Source of the DNA: Nocardia arthritidis
Lineage (GTDB): Bacteria; Actinomycetota; Actinomycetes; Mycobacteriales; Mycobacteriaceae
Length of the DNA: 64,000 bases
Direction of reading: 5' to 3'
Assembly (NCBI RefSeq): GCF_011801145.1
Contig: NZ_CP046172.1
Span: forward strand, 4,278,001-4,342,000
The first letter of the stretch is position 1. Each line of letters begins with the position of its first letter. Below, one piece after another: positions 46,922 to 56,306 of the stretch. The notes under the pieces were generated by a model. It made no database searches. It had not been told where the DNA came from and worked only from the letters and a program-made list of their open reading frames with translations. The position numbers and the translations under genes are program-made.

Positions 46922-47671
46922 GTGGAGTGCAAAGTGTGCCGGACGGCGCTGTCGGCCCGCATCGACGGCGAACGCGAAACCGTTCCCGCGGCGCGGGTGG
47001 ACGAACACCTGGAGCGGTGCGACGCGTGCTGCTCCTGGTATGCCGCCGCCGTCGAACTCGCACAGCATCTGCGCGGCGCCCCGGCCGTCGCGCCGGATCT
47101 GACCGATGCCATCTTCGCGGCCGCCGAGCTGGAGCGTCCGCGCTGGTCACGGCTGTCCCGGCTGCGTGATCGGGCGCTCGCGGCGCGGCTGTCGGCGGTC
47201 CGGTTGCTGCTCGGTGTGCTGGGTGCCGCGCAGTGCGGACTCGCGCTGGCCCAACTCGCCGGCGTCGATTTCGGGATGAGCCACCACCACGGCGCCGAGA
47301 TGACCCGGCACCTCATCAACGAGACCACCGCGTGGAGCCTGGCCATCGGCATCGGGCTCGTCTACTGCGCGGTCCGGCCGCATGCGACCGCGGGTGTGCT
47401 GCCGGTGCTCGGTGTGCTGGTCGCCACACTGACCGTATTCGTGGTGAACGATCTGCGCTCCGGGGTGGTGCCGGTATCCCGGGTGCTCTCGCACCTGGTG
47501 CTGGTCGCCGCGCTGGTGCTGGTCGCGATCGTGCACCGGACCCGCCGCCCGCAGACCTCGCCGCCCACCCGCGACGGTCTCGGCGAACCGGTCGAACTGG
47601 TGTTGCCGCCGGGCGCGCGCCTCGGCCGCCGCGCCACCCACCTGCGCGCCACCCAAGATCCCGCCGCCTGA
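46922..47671 (+). CDS. Membrane zinc-finger anti-sigma factor (Rv0093c-like)
   Basis: A 249-residue protein. The N-terminal zinc-binding anti-sigma domain has MECKVCRTALS and the H-x3-C-x2-C motif in DEHLERCDACCSW. About five membrane helices follow. Between helices 1 and 2 a loop holds M119, H121-H123, M127 and H130 (MSHHHGAEMTRH), a Met/His cluster suitable for copper binding outside the cell. It is divergent from sigC and 12 bases upstream of the copper ATPase gene. The likely role is to hold SigC until copper status changes. The GTG start overlaps an out-of-frame ATG. Confidence 0.82.
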   Translation: MECKVCRTALSARIDGERETVPAARVDEHLERCDACCSWYAAAVELAQHLRGAPAVAPDLTDAIFAAAELERPRWSRLSRLRDRALAARLSAVRLLLGVLGAAQCGLALAQLAGVDFGMSHHHGAEMTRHLINETTAWSLAIGIGLVYCAVRPHATAGVLPVLGVLVATLTVFVVNDLRSGVVPVSRVLSHLVLVAALVLVAIVHRTRRPQTSPPTRDGLGEPVELVLPPGARLGRRATHLRATQDPAA

Positions 47672-47683
47672 TCGAACGGACCC

Positions 47684-49927
47684 ATGACCGACCTCGCATT
47701 GCGCCCCGAACCCACCCGTATCTCGCTCGCCGTCTCCGGAATGACCTGTGCCGCTTGCGCGAACCGCGTCGAGCGCAAGCTCAACCGAGTCGACGGCGTC
47801 ACCGCCTCGGTGAACTACGCGACCGGCGTCGCCACCATCGATGCGCCGAACGACCTTACGGCCGAAGAACTCTGCGCCCAGGTGGTGGCCGCCGGGTATG
47901 GCGCGGAACCGGTTTCGCCGGATACCGGCTCCTTCGGCTCCGCCGCCCCCGAGGATGCGGCGGTGCGAGATCTGTTCCGCCGCTTGGTGGTCGCGCTGGT
48001 GCTGTTCTTCCCGCTGGCCGACCTCTCGGTGATGTTCGCCACCGTCCCGGCCACCAGGATCACCGGCTGGCAGCCGATACTGACCGCGCTGGCGCTGCCG
48101 GTGGTGCTGTGGGCGGCGGCGCCGTTCCACCGCAAGGCCTTCGCCGGTGCGAAAAACCTTGCGGCGAGCATGGATACGCTCGTCTCGGTGGGTGTGCTCA
48201 GCGCGACGCTGCTATCGCTGAACACCTTGTTCCTGCAGCCGGACCGGGCCGCTACTGGATCGGACGGCGTGTGGGCGGCGATCTGGCACAGCGATTCCAT
48301 CTACCTCGAGGTGGCCGCGGGTGTCACGACATTCGTACTCGCCGGGCGGTATTTCGAGGCGAAGGCGAAGCGGTCGGCGGGCAGCGCGCTGCGGGCGCTG
48401 GCCGCGCTCGGCGCCCGCGAGGTGACGGTGCTCACCCGCGACGATCGCGAAATGCGGGTCCCCATCGGCGAACTCGTCGAGGGGCAGCGCTTCGTGGTGC
48501 GCCCCGGCGAGACCGTCGCCGCCGACGGGCTGGTCCGATCGGGCGAATCGAGCATCGACGCCAGCGCGATGACCGGCGAATCGCTGCCCGTCGACGTCGG
48601 TCCCGGCATGGAGGTGATCGGCGGCACCACCGCGCTCACCGGGCGGCTGATCGTGGAGGCCGCCGCCGTCGGCGCGGATACCAAGCTGTCGGGGATGATC
48701 CGGCTGGTCGAGCAGGCGCAGACCGGCAAGGCGCGGATGCAGCGGGTCGCCGATCGAGTGTCGGCGGTTTTCGTTCCGTTCGTCTTCGCCGTCGCCGCAA
48801 CAACTTTCGGTGTGTGGCTGGCCGTGGGCTCTGGCGCCGACCGGGCCGCGTCGGCGGCGCTGGCCGTGCTGGTGGTCGCCTGCCCGTGCGCGCTGGGCCT
48901 GGCGATTCCGACGGCGCTGATGGTGGCCTCCGGGCGCGGCGCGCAGCTGGGCATCTTCATCAAGGGCCATCAAGCGTTGGAGGCCACCAGGGACGTGGAC
49001 ACGGTCGTCTTGGACAAGACCGGAACGGTTACCGAGGGCGCGATGAGCCTCGTCGCGGTGACCGTCGCCGAATCCTTCGGCGAGGACGAGGTTCTGCGGC
49101 TGGCCGGTGCGGTGGAGGCCGCGTCGGAACACGCCGTCGCGGTCGCTGTCGCCGGATATGCGCGCGAGCGGCTCGGCGAGCTGCCCGCGGCCGAATCCTT
49201 CAAGGCCCTACCCGGTTTGGGGGCGCGCGGGATGGTCGACGGGCGGGAGGTGATCGTCGGCAGGACGCGCCTGTTCGACGAGATCGCCGTGCCGCAGGAG
49301 ATGAATCGCGCGGTGCGCCAACAGGAACGGGCCGGGCGCACCGCCGTGCTCGTGGTCGTGGACGGTGCGGTGGCCGCGGTGCTCGCGGTGGCCGACACGG
49401 TGAAACCGAGCGCCCGCGATGCGGTGGCCCGGCTGCACGCCCTCGGCCTGCGCACCATGATGTTCACCGGTGACAACGCATACGCCGCCCAATCCGTCGC
49501 CGACGAGATCGGCGTGACGGAGGTTGTCGCCGAACTGCTTCCGGAGGGCAAGGTCGAACTGATCGCCCGGATGCAGGAGCAGGGCAGGCGCGTCGTGATG
49601 GTCGGCGACGGCATCAACGACGGCGCCGCGCTGGCCACCGCCGACCTCGGCATGGCCATCGGCGCCGGCACCGATGTGGCCATCGCGGCCGCCGATGTCA
49701 TCCTGGTGCGCGAGGATCTCGGCGCGGTGGCCGACGCCATCGAGCTCGCGCACGCCACGCTGCGCACCATCAAGGGAAATCTGGTGTGGGCCTTCGGCTA
49801 CAACGTGATCGCCATCCCGGTCGCCGCGCTCGGCTGGCTGAACCCGCTCATCGCGGGCGCGGCCATGGCTTTCTCATCCTTCTTCGTGGTGTCGAACAGC
49901 TTGCGGCTCAGGCGGGTTCGGCTCTAG
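47684..49927 (+). CDS. ctpB: Copper-type P1B ATPase (CtpA/CtpB family)
   Basis: A 747-residue heavy-metal P-type ATPase. One N-terminal HMA domain has GMTCAAC (C22, C25), the phosphatase loop is MTGES at 296-300, the membrane metal site CPC at 400-402, the phosphorylated Asp is D444 in DKTGT, and GDGIND is near 640. CPC with HMA places it in the Cu(I) group, and the sequence closely resembles CtpB/CtpA of M. tuberculosis (for example [14 protein letters not shown] and [10 protein letters not shown]). CtpB is the neighbour of the nrp operon there too. It probably moves Cu(I) for use in, or out of, the cell. Confidence 0.9.
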   Translation: MTDLALRPEPTRISLAVSGMTCAACANRVERKLNRVDGVTASVNYATGVATIDAPNDLTAEELCAQVVAAGYGAEPVSPDTGSFGSAAPEDAAVRDLFRRLVVALVLFFPLADLSVMFATVPATRITGWQPILTALALPVVLWAAAPFHRKAFAGAKNLAASMDTLVSVGVLSATLLSLNTLFLQPDRAATGSDGVWAAIWHSDSIYLEVAAGVTTFVLAGRYFEAKAKRSAGSALRALAALGAREVTVLTRDDREMRVPIGELVEGQRFVVRPGETVAADGLVRSGESSIDASAMTGESLPVDVGPGMEVIGGTTALTGRLIVEAAAVGADTKLSGMIRLVEQAQTGKARMQRVADRVSAVFVPFVFAVAATTFGVWLAVGSGADRAASAALAVLVVACPCALGLAIPTALMVASGRGAQLGIFIKGHQALEATRDVDTVVLDKTGTVTEGAMSLVAVTVAESFGEDEVLRLAGAVEAASEHAVAVAVAGYARERLGELPAAESFKALPGLGARGMVDGREVIVGRTRLFDEIAVPQEMNRAVRQQERAGRTAVLVVVDGAVAAVLAVADTVKPSARDAVARLHALGLRTMMFTGDNAYAAQSVADEIGVTEVVAELLPEGKVELIARMQEQGRRVVMVGDGINDGAALATADLGMAIGAGTDVAIAAADVILVREDLGAVADAIELAHATLRTIKGNLVWAFGYNVIAIPVAALGWLNPLIAGAAMAFSSFFVVSNSLRLRRVRL

Positions 49928-51873
49928 CGCCGGGTGCGGGCCAGCTGTTCCAGCATGGCGTTGTACGCGGCCAAGTCGGAATCGCCGTACTCGTCGTCTT
50001 TGCGGTCGGTGCGCACCGCGGTGCGGCGGTCCTGCGCCACCCACTGGGTGAGCAGGGCGCCGACCACCAGCAGGATCGGGACTTCGCCGGAGACCCAGGC
50101 GATTCCGCCGCCCATCCGCTGATCGGACATCAGCGAGTACGGCCAGGACAGCTGCAGCTGACTGTAGAAGCGTTCGCCGATGACGGTGGTCATCGACATC
50201 ACCGCGACACCGAAGAAGGCGTGAAAAGGCATGACCGCGAACAGCATTCCCAGCCGTCCGAGATGCGGCAGCCGCCGCGGGCCCGGATCGATGCCGATGA
50301 TGCCCCAGTAGAAGAGATATCCGACGACGAGGAAGTGCACGTTCATCGCGACATGGCCCCAGTGGTACCGGATCAGCCCGTCGAACAGCGGCGTGAAATA
50401 CAGGCCGTAGAGCGAGATCACGAACAGCGCGAGGGCGGCGCCCGGATGGGCCAGAATCGCCGTCGGACGCGAATGCAGCAGGGACAGCACCCATTCCCGC
50501 ACACCGGGCACGCCGTCGCGCGGCGCGGGTGACACCGCGCGCAGCAGCAGGGTGACGGGTGCGCCGAGCACCAGCAGCACCGGCGCGAACATATTGAGCG
50601 TCATGTGCTGGATCATGTGCATGCTGAACATGCCGTAGCCGTACGCGCCGAGCCCGGACGAGGTGGCGAGCAGCAGGACGAGGCAACCGGTGAGCCACGA
50701 GAGGGTGCGCCACGGTGACCAGGTGTCACCGCGCCCGCGCAGGCGCAGCACACCGGCGAGGTACAGCCCGATGGCGGCGATGGCGGCGGTGCCGAGCACG
50801 ATATCGAAGCGCCACAGGGTGATCAGGCGCAGCGGATCCGGTGCGTGCGGCAGATCGAAGCCGAGGAAAACCTGCTGTGCGGTGAAGGTGCGGTCGGCGA
50901 AGGCCGGTGCGGGCCGGACGGCCATGGCCACCAGCGCCGCCTGCGCGAGCATGGAAAGCGCACCGGCGCAGGCGATCCGGTGCACGGAAGCGGTCCGGCG
51001 CACCAGGAACGAAATACCAACCGCCGCAACCAGGCTCACCAGGGCCAGCCGCCCGTAACCGGTGCCGAGCACGGCGGAGGGCGGGAGCAGCACGGCGACG
51101 AGCACGGCACCGCTCGCCGCGGCCGCCGCGAGACACAGCCGCACGATGCGCACACAGCGCCGAATCGCGGTGTCCGCGTTGGCGCCACCGCGCCGGACGT
51201 GCGCCGCGACACCGAACAATAGGCCGGGCAACACCGAGACCGCGATCTGGAAGATGATCACCGCGCCGGTGCCGTAGTCGTGATTCGGCCCCTCACCGGC
51301 ATTGCCGACAACGGCGGGCGGCAGCACCGCGAGCCCCGCCACCCCGACCAGAATCGCGGATCCGTTCCAGGACAGCGTCATCCGGGTCGCGACCGCGATC
51401 ACCGCGGCCAATATCGCGACAACGATCCAGGCGCGGGGCTTCTCGCTGGCATCCAGTAGCGCGCCGAGCGCGCCCAGCCGCAGCAGCGTGCCGGTCGACA
51501 TGCCGCCCGCCTGCGCCGCGCCGACCGGAATCAGCGCCAGCGCCGCGAGCAGCCACACCAGGCTCGCCCGCTCGGCCGTCCGCAGCCCGGCATATCCGTC
51601 GACATCGACCCGGCCCTGTTTGGTGATCGCGGTACAGCAGACCGCGTACACCAGCGAACCCAGGGTGAACGCGCCTGCCAGCGCGGCGACCACCCGCAGC
51701 AGCACATAGCCGACGGCATCGAGCGCACCGGGATAGGCGGTACCCGCCGCGTGATACGGCATGGCGCCCGCCGCGACGGCGGAGCCGATGGCCAGCGCCA
51801 GTGCCCCGATCGCGGCGGCGAGACCGACCGAACGGTGGGAAAACTCTCTGATCTGCACGTTCGTACCCGCCAT
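49924..51873 (-). CDS. CopD-CtaG fusion membrane protein (Rv0102-like)
   Basis: A 649-residue polytopic protein. The N-terminal half has CopD-like helices ([32 protein letters not shown]). The C-terminal half is a CtaG/caa3-assembly domain with conserved [20 protein letters not shown], whose Met/His residues fit copper binding. M. tuberculosis has the same fusion (Rv0102) between nrp and ctpB. The start was set at the ATG at 51873; a GTG at 51918, 15 bases after the promoter CGAC, would add 15 residues and could be leaderless. It meets ctpB tail-to-tail with four bases shared. Confidence 0.85.
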   Translation of the reverse strand: MAGTNVQIREFSHRSVGLAAAIGALALAIGSAVAAGAMPYHAAGTAYPGALDAVGYVLLRVVAALAGAFTLGSLVYAVCCTAITKQGRVDVDGYAGLRTAERASLVWLLAALALIPVGAAQAGGMSTGTLLRLGALGALLDASEKPRAWIVVAILAAVIAVATRMTLSWNGSAILVGVAGLAVLPPAVVGNAGEGPNHDYGTGAVIIFQIAVSVLPGLLFGVAAHVRRGGANADTAIRRCVRIVRLCLAAAAASGAVLVAVLLPPSAVLGTGYGRLALVSLVAAVGISFLVRRTASVHRIACAGALSMLAQAALVAMAVRPAPAFADRTFTAQQVFLGFDLPHAPDPLRLITLWRFDIVLGTAAIAAIGLYLAGVLRLRGRGDTWSPWRTLSWLTGCLVLLLATSSGLGAYGYGMFSMHMIQHMTLNMFAPVLLVLGAPVTLLLRAVSPAPRDGVPGVREWVLSLLHSRPTAILAHPGAALALFVISLYGLYFTPLFDGLIRYHWGHVAMNVHFLVVGYLFYWGIIGIDPGPRRLPHLGRLGMLFAVMPFHAFFGVAVMSMTTVIGERFYSQLQLSWPYSLMSDQRMGGGIAWVSGEVPILLVVGALLTQWVAQDRRTAVRTDRKDDEYGDSDLAAYNAMLEQLARTRR

Positions 51874-51929
51874 CCTGATAACCGGAACCTCGCGTCTCGC
51901 AGCTGAATCGAACAGCACTCCGGTTACGG

Positions 51930-51957
51930 GTCGGCTGGGCGGGCGGAAAAGTTCCCG
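51930..51957 (-). promoter_or_regulatory. SigC-type promoter of CopD-CtaG gene
   Basis: On the minus strand CGGGAACT (51957 to 51950) is followed by 16 bases and CGAC (51933 to 51930), the third identical -35 box in the region. It faces the copD-ctaG gene. Confidence 0.75.
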
Positions 51958-52124
51958 GCGTCTTCGTCGGCGCTGTGGCATCGGTCACGCCGCCGCTCGG
52001 CAAGCGCGGAGCAAAGCGACTTCAGGGTCCGAATCGGGGTTTCACCCGATGGCCGTGCGTCGCCGGATTCCTAGGCTGGGTACGGCGGCCGAGCGGTCGT
52101 GCGGGGTGGAGCGAAGGGGATGCC

Positions 52125-53654
52125 TTGTACGCGAAGCTATTTCGGCACCAACCGGCGACGGGTGCCGCGAATCGCAACATTATGGCGGCGGCCTGCGCCG
52201 CAACGATCGTAGCGGGATCGCTTGTGGGAGTGGGCGTCGCTCGGGCCGATGCGGTGGGCTTGGATCGCTTCTATCGGCAGCAGGTGGACTGGCGGGCCTG
52301 CGGCGACGAGCAGCTGGACGCGGCGGGCGCGCGGTGCGCCGATATCACCGTCCCGCTGAATTATGCCGAGCCGCAAGGCCGCACGATCACGGTGGCGATC
52401 TCGCGGGTGGCGGCCACCGATCCGGGGCGACGGCACGGGGTACTGCTGTCCAATCCGGGCGGGCCGGGTGTGGCGGGGCTGACATTCACGGTCCAAGCCG
52501 CGCGGTCGCTCGGATCCGGGGTGCGTGAGCGCTTCGACCTCGTCGGCATGGATCCGCGCGGTGTCGGCCGCTCGACTCCGCTGCACTGCGGCTGGCCGAT
52601 CGCCTCCCAATTGCGCTCCGGCGGCAGCGACCTGATCGCCTACGGCAAGAACGTCGGGACCGAGGCGGAGCTGGCAGGCCGCTGCCTGATGACACACGGT
52701 GCGGAAATTCCGTACATCACCACGCGCAACACCGCCCGCGATATGGATGTGATCCGCGGCGTGCTCGGCGAGCAGCGGGTGAGTTATCTCGGCGGGTCGT
52801 ACGGCACCTATCTGGGCGCGGTGTTCACCCAGATGTTCCCGGAGCGCGTCGACCGAATCGTGCTCGACAGCGTGGTCGATCCGGCGCGCTACCCCCTCGG
52901 CATGCTGCAGGACGCCGGCCCGGCGAACGAGGCGGCGTTCGATCTGTGGGCGGCGTGGGTGGCCGCGCGCGACGGCGAATATCACATGGGCACGACGGGT
53001 TCAGCGGTTCGCGCGGCCGTGACCGAACTGCTCCGGCAGGCGGCGCGGGCGCCGATCCGAATCGGCGATTTCGCCGTGGACGAGTACCTCCTCCCATCGC
53101 TGCTGATGGACGGCATCGTGGACGATCAGGGGTATCCCGAACTGGCCCAGGGCGTTCGGCAGCTCGCCGATGCCGCTACCGGAATGCCGGTGCGGCCGAA
53201 TCCGGATCTCGAAACCTCGCTGAGATCCGGGCTGCGCGCCGAGCCGATGGAGTATTCCGCGCAGTCCATGGTGTTCTGCGGCGACGTGGCGGCGCCGCGA
53301 AATCCCTTGTGGTACTGGCGGAATATCGAGGACAGCCGCGCCACCCAGCCGATTTTCGGATCGTTCGTCAACAACATCTCGCCGTGCGCGTTCTGGCTTC
53401 CGCCGGTGGAAGAGCCCACCGCCGTGAATAATTCGGTGCCCGCGCTGATCCTTCAGGCCACCGGCGACCCGCGTACCGTCTACCAGGGTGGCGTCGCATT
53501 ACATCGGGCGCTGACCGCATCAAGGATGGTGACGTTGCGCGATGTGGTGACCCACGGAGTGTTCCTGAAGAGCGTATGCGCCGCGCGGATCGCCACCGGG
53601 TATCTCGGCGACGGTGCGCTGCCCGCCGAGGACATCACCTGCGAGGCCGGTTAA
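52125..53654 (+). CDS. Secreted alpha/beta hydrolase (tripeptidyl aminopeptidase-like)
   Basis: A 509-residue hydrolase of the SCO7095/TAP family. The catalytic Ser is in YLGGSYGTYLG, Asp in LQATGDPRTVYQ and His in VVTHGVFL. LSNPGGPGVAG supplies the oxyanion hole, and FDLVGMDPRGVGRSTP is typical of the family. A signal peptide follows the TTG start at 52125, which has GAAGGGGA five bases before it (MAAACAATIVAGSLVGVGVA then ARA cleavage). It likely trims peptides outside the cell. An open frame to 51975 is ignored because it lacks a start signal. Confidence 0.84.
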   Translation: MYAKLFRHQPATGAANRNIMAAACAATIVAGSLVGVGVARADAVGLDRFYRQQVDWRACGDEQLDAAGARCADITVPLNYAEPQGRTITVAISRVAATDPGRRHGVLLSNPGGPGVAGLTFTVQAARSLGSGVRERFDLVGMDPRGVGRSTPLHCGWPIASQLRSGGSDLIAYGKNVGTEAELAGRCLMTHGAEIPYITTRNTARDMDVIRGVLGEQRVSYLGGSYGTYLGAVFTQMFPERVDRIVLDSVVDPARYPLGMLQDAGPANEAAFDLWAAWVAARDGEYHMGTTGSAVRAAVTELLRQAARAPIRIGDFAVDEYLLPSLLMDGIVDDQGYPELAQGVRQLADAATGMPVRPNPDLETSLRSGLRAEPMEYSAQSMVFCGDVAAPRNPLWYWRNIEDSRATQPIFGSFVNNISPCAFWLPPVEEPTAVNNSVPALILQATGDPRTVYQGGVALHRALTASRMVTLRDVVTHGVFLKSVCAARIATGYLGDGALPAEDITCEAG

Positions 53655-53684
53655 CCCTCGGCATACAAGCTGGTCAACTAGATT

Positions 53685-53724
53685 CTTGAACGCTGTTCAT
53701 GAAAATACTTGAACAGTGTTCAAG
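53685..53724. promoter_or_regulatory. Two BioQ-type operator boxes
   Basis: CTTGAACGCTGTTCATG (53685-53701) and CTTGAACAGTGTTCAAG (53708-53724) have centres 23 bases apart. The second is a perfect 7-3-7 palindrome. The core TGAAC-N3-GTTCA resembles the BioQ site of Corynebacterium and Mycobacterium, and bioB follows directly. A biotin-linked TetR repressor encoded elsewhere is the probable binder. Confidence 0.72.
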
Positions 53725-53745
53725 TCGGTTGCTATGTTGCCTGGC

Positions 53746-54810
53746 ATGGCAAGTGATCTTTTGAATGTTTTGGTGGACAAGGCTTTCCGCAGGGAAGCGC
53801 CGTCCAGAAGTGAGGCACTGGAACTGCTATCCGATTCGCACGATGTGCTGCAGGTGGTGGCCGCCGGATCCCGGGTGCGGCAGGCGCATTTCGGCAAGCG
53901 GGTGAAGCTGAACACCATCGTGAATATGAAAAGCGGCCTGTGCCCGGAGGATTGCGGTTACTGCTCGCAGCGCCTCGGCTCGGCCTCCGATGTGCTGAAG
54001 TACTCGTGGATCGCACCGGAGAAGGCCGCCGAGGTCGCCCGTCAGGCCGTCGAGGCGGGAGTGAAGCGGGTATGCCTGGTGGCCAGCGGGCGCGGGCCCG
54101 GCGACCGGGACATCACCAGGATCGAGCACACCATCGCGGCCATCAAACAGGACAGCCCGCTGGTGGAGGTGTGCGTCTGCCTCGGCCTGCTGGCCGACGG
54201 CCAGGCCGAGCGGCTCGCCGCGGCGGGTGCGCACGCCTACAGCCACAACCTGAACACCAGCGAATCCCGTTACGCCGAAATCTGTTCCACGCACACCTTC
54301 GCCGACCGCACCGATACACTGCGCCGGGCCACCGCGGCCGGGCTTTCCCCGTGCTCCGGCGCCATCTTCGGCATGGGCGAAACCGATGACGACATAGTCG
54401 ATCTCGCCACCGACCTGCGCGCCCTCGATCCGGATTCGGTGCCGGTGAACTTCCTCATCCCGTTCGAGGGAACCCCGCTGGGCGGGCGCTGGGAGCTCAC
54501 TCCCGACCGCTGCCTGCGCATACTCGCGCTGATGCGGTTCTACTTCCCCGACGTGGAGGTGCGGCTGGCCGGCGGGCGCGAAATCCATTTGCGCGGTTTG
54601 CAACCCATGGCGCTGCACCTGGCCAACTCGATATTCCTCGGCGACTATCTGACCAGCGAGGGGCAGCCCGGCGCGGATGACAGGCAGATGATCGCCGACG
54701 CCGGATTCGTCATCGAGGGCGCCGACGAACAGAGCCTGCCCGAGGCCAGACACGACCTGGTGGCCATCCGCAGACGCGGCGCGGGCACGAATCTGCCCGC
54801 CAACGCCTGA
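53746..54810 (+). CDS. bioB: Biotin synthase, Bacillus-type
   Basis: A 354-residue radical SAM enzyme that inserts sulfur into dethiobiotin. The 4Fe-4S motif is in [14 protein letters not shown], and the 2Fe-2S cluster ligands lie at later Cys residues ([28 protein letters not shown]). The closing [14 protein letters not shown] is typical. The sequence is closer in form to Bacillus BioB than to the M. tuberculosis type, which may reflect transfer. The ATG at 53746 was chosen; starts at 53716 and 53734 are open, and the first lies inside an operator. Confidence 0.9.
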   Translation: MASDLLNVLVDKAFRREAPSRSEALELLSDSHDVLQVVAAGSRVRQAHFGKRVKLNTIVNMKSGLCPEDCGYCSQRLGSASDVLKYSWIAPEKAAEVARQAVEAGVKRVCLVASGRGPGDRDITRIEHTIAAIKQDSPLVEVCVCLGLLADGQAERLAAAGAHAYSHNLNTSESRYAEICSTHTFADRTDTLRRATAAGLSPCSGAIFGMGETDDDIVDLATDLRALDPDSVPVNFLIPFEGTPLGGRWELTPDRCLRILALMRFYFPDVEVRLAGGREIHLRGLQPMALHLANSIFLGDYLTSEGQPGADDRQMIADAGFVIEGADEQSLPEARHDLVAIRRRGAGTNLPANA

Positions 54811-54813
54811 GAT

Positions 54814-55659
54814 TCAGCGCAGCCCCGCGAATTTGTCCCGGTTGAGCTGGACGTGCACGGCGTGAATCCGGTTGTCGCCGTCCACATCCAGCGCCAGGAT
54901 CAGGTACGGCAGATCGTGTGAGGTGATGATCGCGCCCGGGCCGCCGTTGACGGTGACCGGGCGGATGCCGAGCGCGGGCGGCCAGGCCCAGGTGATCGAG
55001 CACAGGTACTCGGCCACCGCCGCCCGGCCGCGCACGGGTTCGCGCGGAGTCTCGTTGCGGCCGTCCGCGTCGGCCGAGAACGTGACGCCGGGTGCGAGAA
55101 TTTCGGTGAGCGAGGACAAGTCGCCGCCGATGGCCGCGGCGAGGAAGCGCTCGGTCACCTCGCGATGGGCGCCCAGCGCGGGCCGGTGCCGCGGCCTGCG
55201 CGCCTCGACGTGTTTGCGCGCACGGTAGCCGAGCTGGCGGGTGGCCCGCTCGGTGCGCCCGATCATCGCGGCGATCTCCGCGTGCTCGAAGCCGAATGCC
55301 TCGTGCAGCACGAAAACCGCGCGCTCGACCGGATCGAGCGATTCCAGCACCACCAGCAGTGCCATCGAAACCGATTCGGCCAGTTCGGCATCGGCGTCCG
55401 GCCCGGCGATCAGCGGTTCGGGCAGCCAAGGGCCGATATAGCTCTCACGGCGGGCACGGACGCGGCGCAGCCGATCGATGGCCAGCCGCGACACCAACCG
55501 GAACAGATACGCGCGCGGTTCACGCACCGCCGACCAGTCGACCTCCGTCGTGCGCAACCAGGCCTCCTGCAGCACGTCGTCGGCGTCGGTGCGGCTGCCG
55601 AGCATCCGGTATGCCGCGCCGAACAATTCGGCGCGGTGGTCTTCGAAATCCACGTCCAT
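54814..55659 (-). CDS. ECF41-type sigma factor with SnoaL-like C-terminal domain
   Basis: A 281-residue sigma factor. Region 2 (FEDHRAELFGAAYRMLGSRT, DADDVLQEAWLR) and region 4 (VLHEAFGFEHAEIAAMIG) are followed by a 120-residue SnoaL/NTF2-like domain (AAIGGDLSSLTEILAPGV) that in this group controls activity without an anti-sigma factor. The ATG at 55659 lies 12 bases from the C of CGTC of a promoter on this strand, so it is probably leaderless; an ATG at 55665 is too close to that -10. It is divergent from a SnoaL-like gene, its likely target. Confidence 0.85.
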   Translation of the reverse strand: MDVDFEDHRAELFGAAYRMLGSRTDADDVLQEAWLRTTEVDWSAVREPRAYLFRLVSRLAIDRLRRVRARRESYIGPWLPEPLIAGPDADAELAESVSMALLVVLESLDPVERAVFVLHEAFGFEHAEIAAMIGRTERATRQLGYRARKHVEARRPRHRPALGAHREVTERFLAAAIGGDLSSLTEILAPGVTFSADADGRNETPREPVRGRAAVAEYLCSITWAWPPALGIRPVTVNGGPGAIITSHDLPYLILALDVDGDNRIHAVHVQLNRDKFAGLR

Positions 55660-55667
55660 ATCCATTC

Positions 55668-55693
55668 GACGGATGGGCCCGCCGTCGCGTCAC
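55668..55693 (-). promoter_or_regulatory. ECF41-type promoter of the sigma gene
   Basis: On the minus strand GTGACG (55693 to 55688), 16 bases, CGTC (55671 to 55668). This matches the divergent promoter at 55702 and suggests the sigma gene controls itself. Confidence 0.62.
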
Positions 55694-55700
55694 GCGGCCG

Positions 55701-55727
55701 TGTGACGCGAACGGGTCCGGGTGCGTC
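55701..55727 (+). promoter_or_regulatory. ECF41-type promoter of the SnoaL-like gene
   Basis: TGTGACG (55701-55707), 16 bases, CGTC (55724-55727). It is close to the TGTCACA-N16-CGTC promoter known for ECF41 sigma factors. CGTCAC and GTGACG of the two divergent -35 elements make one inverted repeat at 55688-55707. The ATG at 55763 lies 39 bases after the -10. Confidence 0.68.
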
Positions 55728-55762
55728 TCACCCGTGTCAACCATGCACGGAAAGGTACGGAT

Positions 55763-56161
55763 ATGACCACCTCCGAAATCGGGACCGATCGCGCCCTGGT
55801 GATCGAACTGTTCCGCCGGTTCGGCGCGGGCGATATCGATGGCGCGCTCGAACTGCTCGGCGCGGACTTCGTCTCGCACAACCCGCGCGTGCCGCACGAC
55901 CCGGAAACCCGAACGGGCAAAGCGGCATTCGCCGACTTCTTCGCCACGCCCGCGGGCCGGAAACTGGCCGCGGCCAAAACCGTGGTGCACCGCATCATCG
56001 CCGAGGGCGGATTGGTCGCGATCCACTCGCAGCTGGTCCTCGCGGGCGGTGATATGGCCGTCGTGGACATCCTGCGCGTGGAAAACGGTGCGGTCGTCGA
56101 ACATTGGGATGTGGTGCAGCCGGTGCCCGAACCGCTGCCGCATCCGCACGGCATGTTCTGA
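55763..56161 (+). CDS. SnoaL-like polyketide cyclase-fold protein
   Basis: A 132-residue SnoaL/NTF2-like protein (ALVIELFRRFGAGDIDGALEL, VSHNPRVPHDPE, VVHRIIAEGGLVAIHSQLVL, HWDVVQPVPEP). Family members isomerise, hydrolyse or just bind small ring compounds. GGAAAGG precedes the ATG at 55763. It faces the ECF41 sigma gene and replaces the more usual CMD-type target. The substrate is unknown. Confidence 0.8.
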   Translation: MTTSEIGTDRALVIELFRRFGAGDIDGALELLGADFVSHNPRVPHDPETRTGKAAFADFFATPAGRKLAAAKTVVHRIIAEGGLVAIHSQLVLAGGDMAVVDILRVENGAVVEHWDVVQPVPEPLPHPHGMF

Positions 56162-56292
56162 CGCCGGATCAGTCACCCTCGATCGCTCGGGAAGGGGTTC
56201 TCCGCGGCCGATGCCCTCGCGTCGAAGATGCTTCGGAACGAGGTCATCGCGAAACCGTAGATCCGAATATTTGATTCGACTACTCGCCGATA

Positions 56293-56306
56293 GAAGAATT
56301 ATCTTC
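56293..56306. promoter_or_regulatory. Lrp/AldR-like inverted repeat upstream of ald
   Basis: GAAGA-ATTA-TCTTC lies in an AT-rich stretch (about 56260-56340) unusual for this genome, 107-120 bases before the ald start. Its GA...TC symmetry and AT-rich centre fit Lrp/AldR sites. An Lrp-type gene lies just after ald. Confidence 0.48.

Noticed and set aside
46920..47102. ATG start at 46920 for the anti-sigma gene
   Set aside because: It opens a different frame without the zinc-finger motif; the GTG at 46922 gives the full protein.
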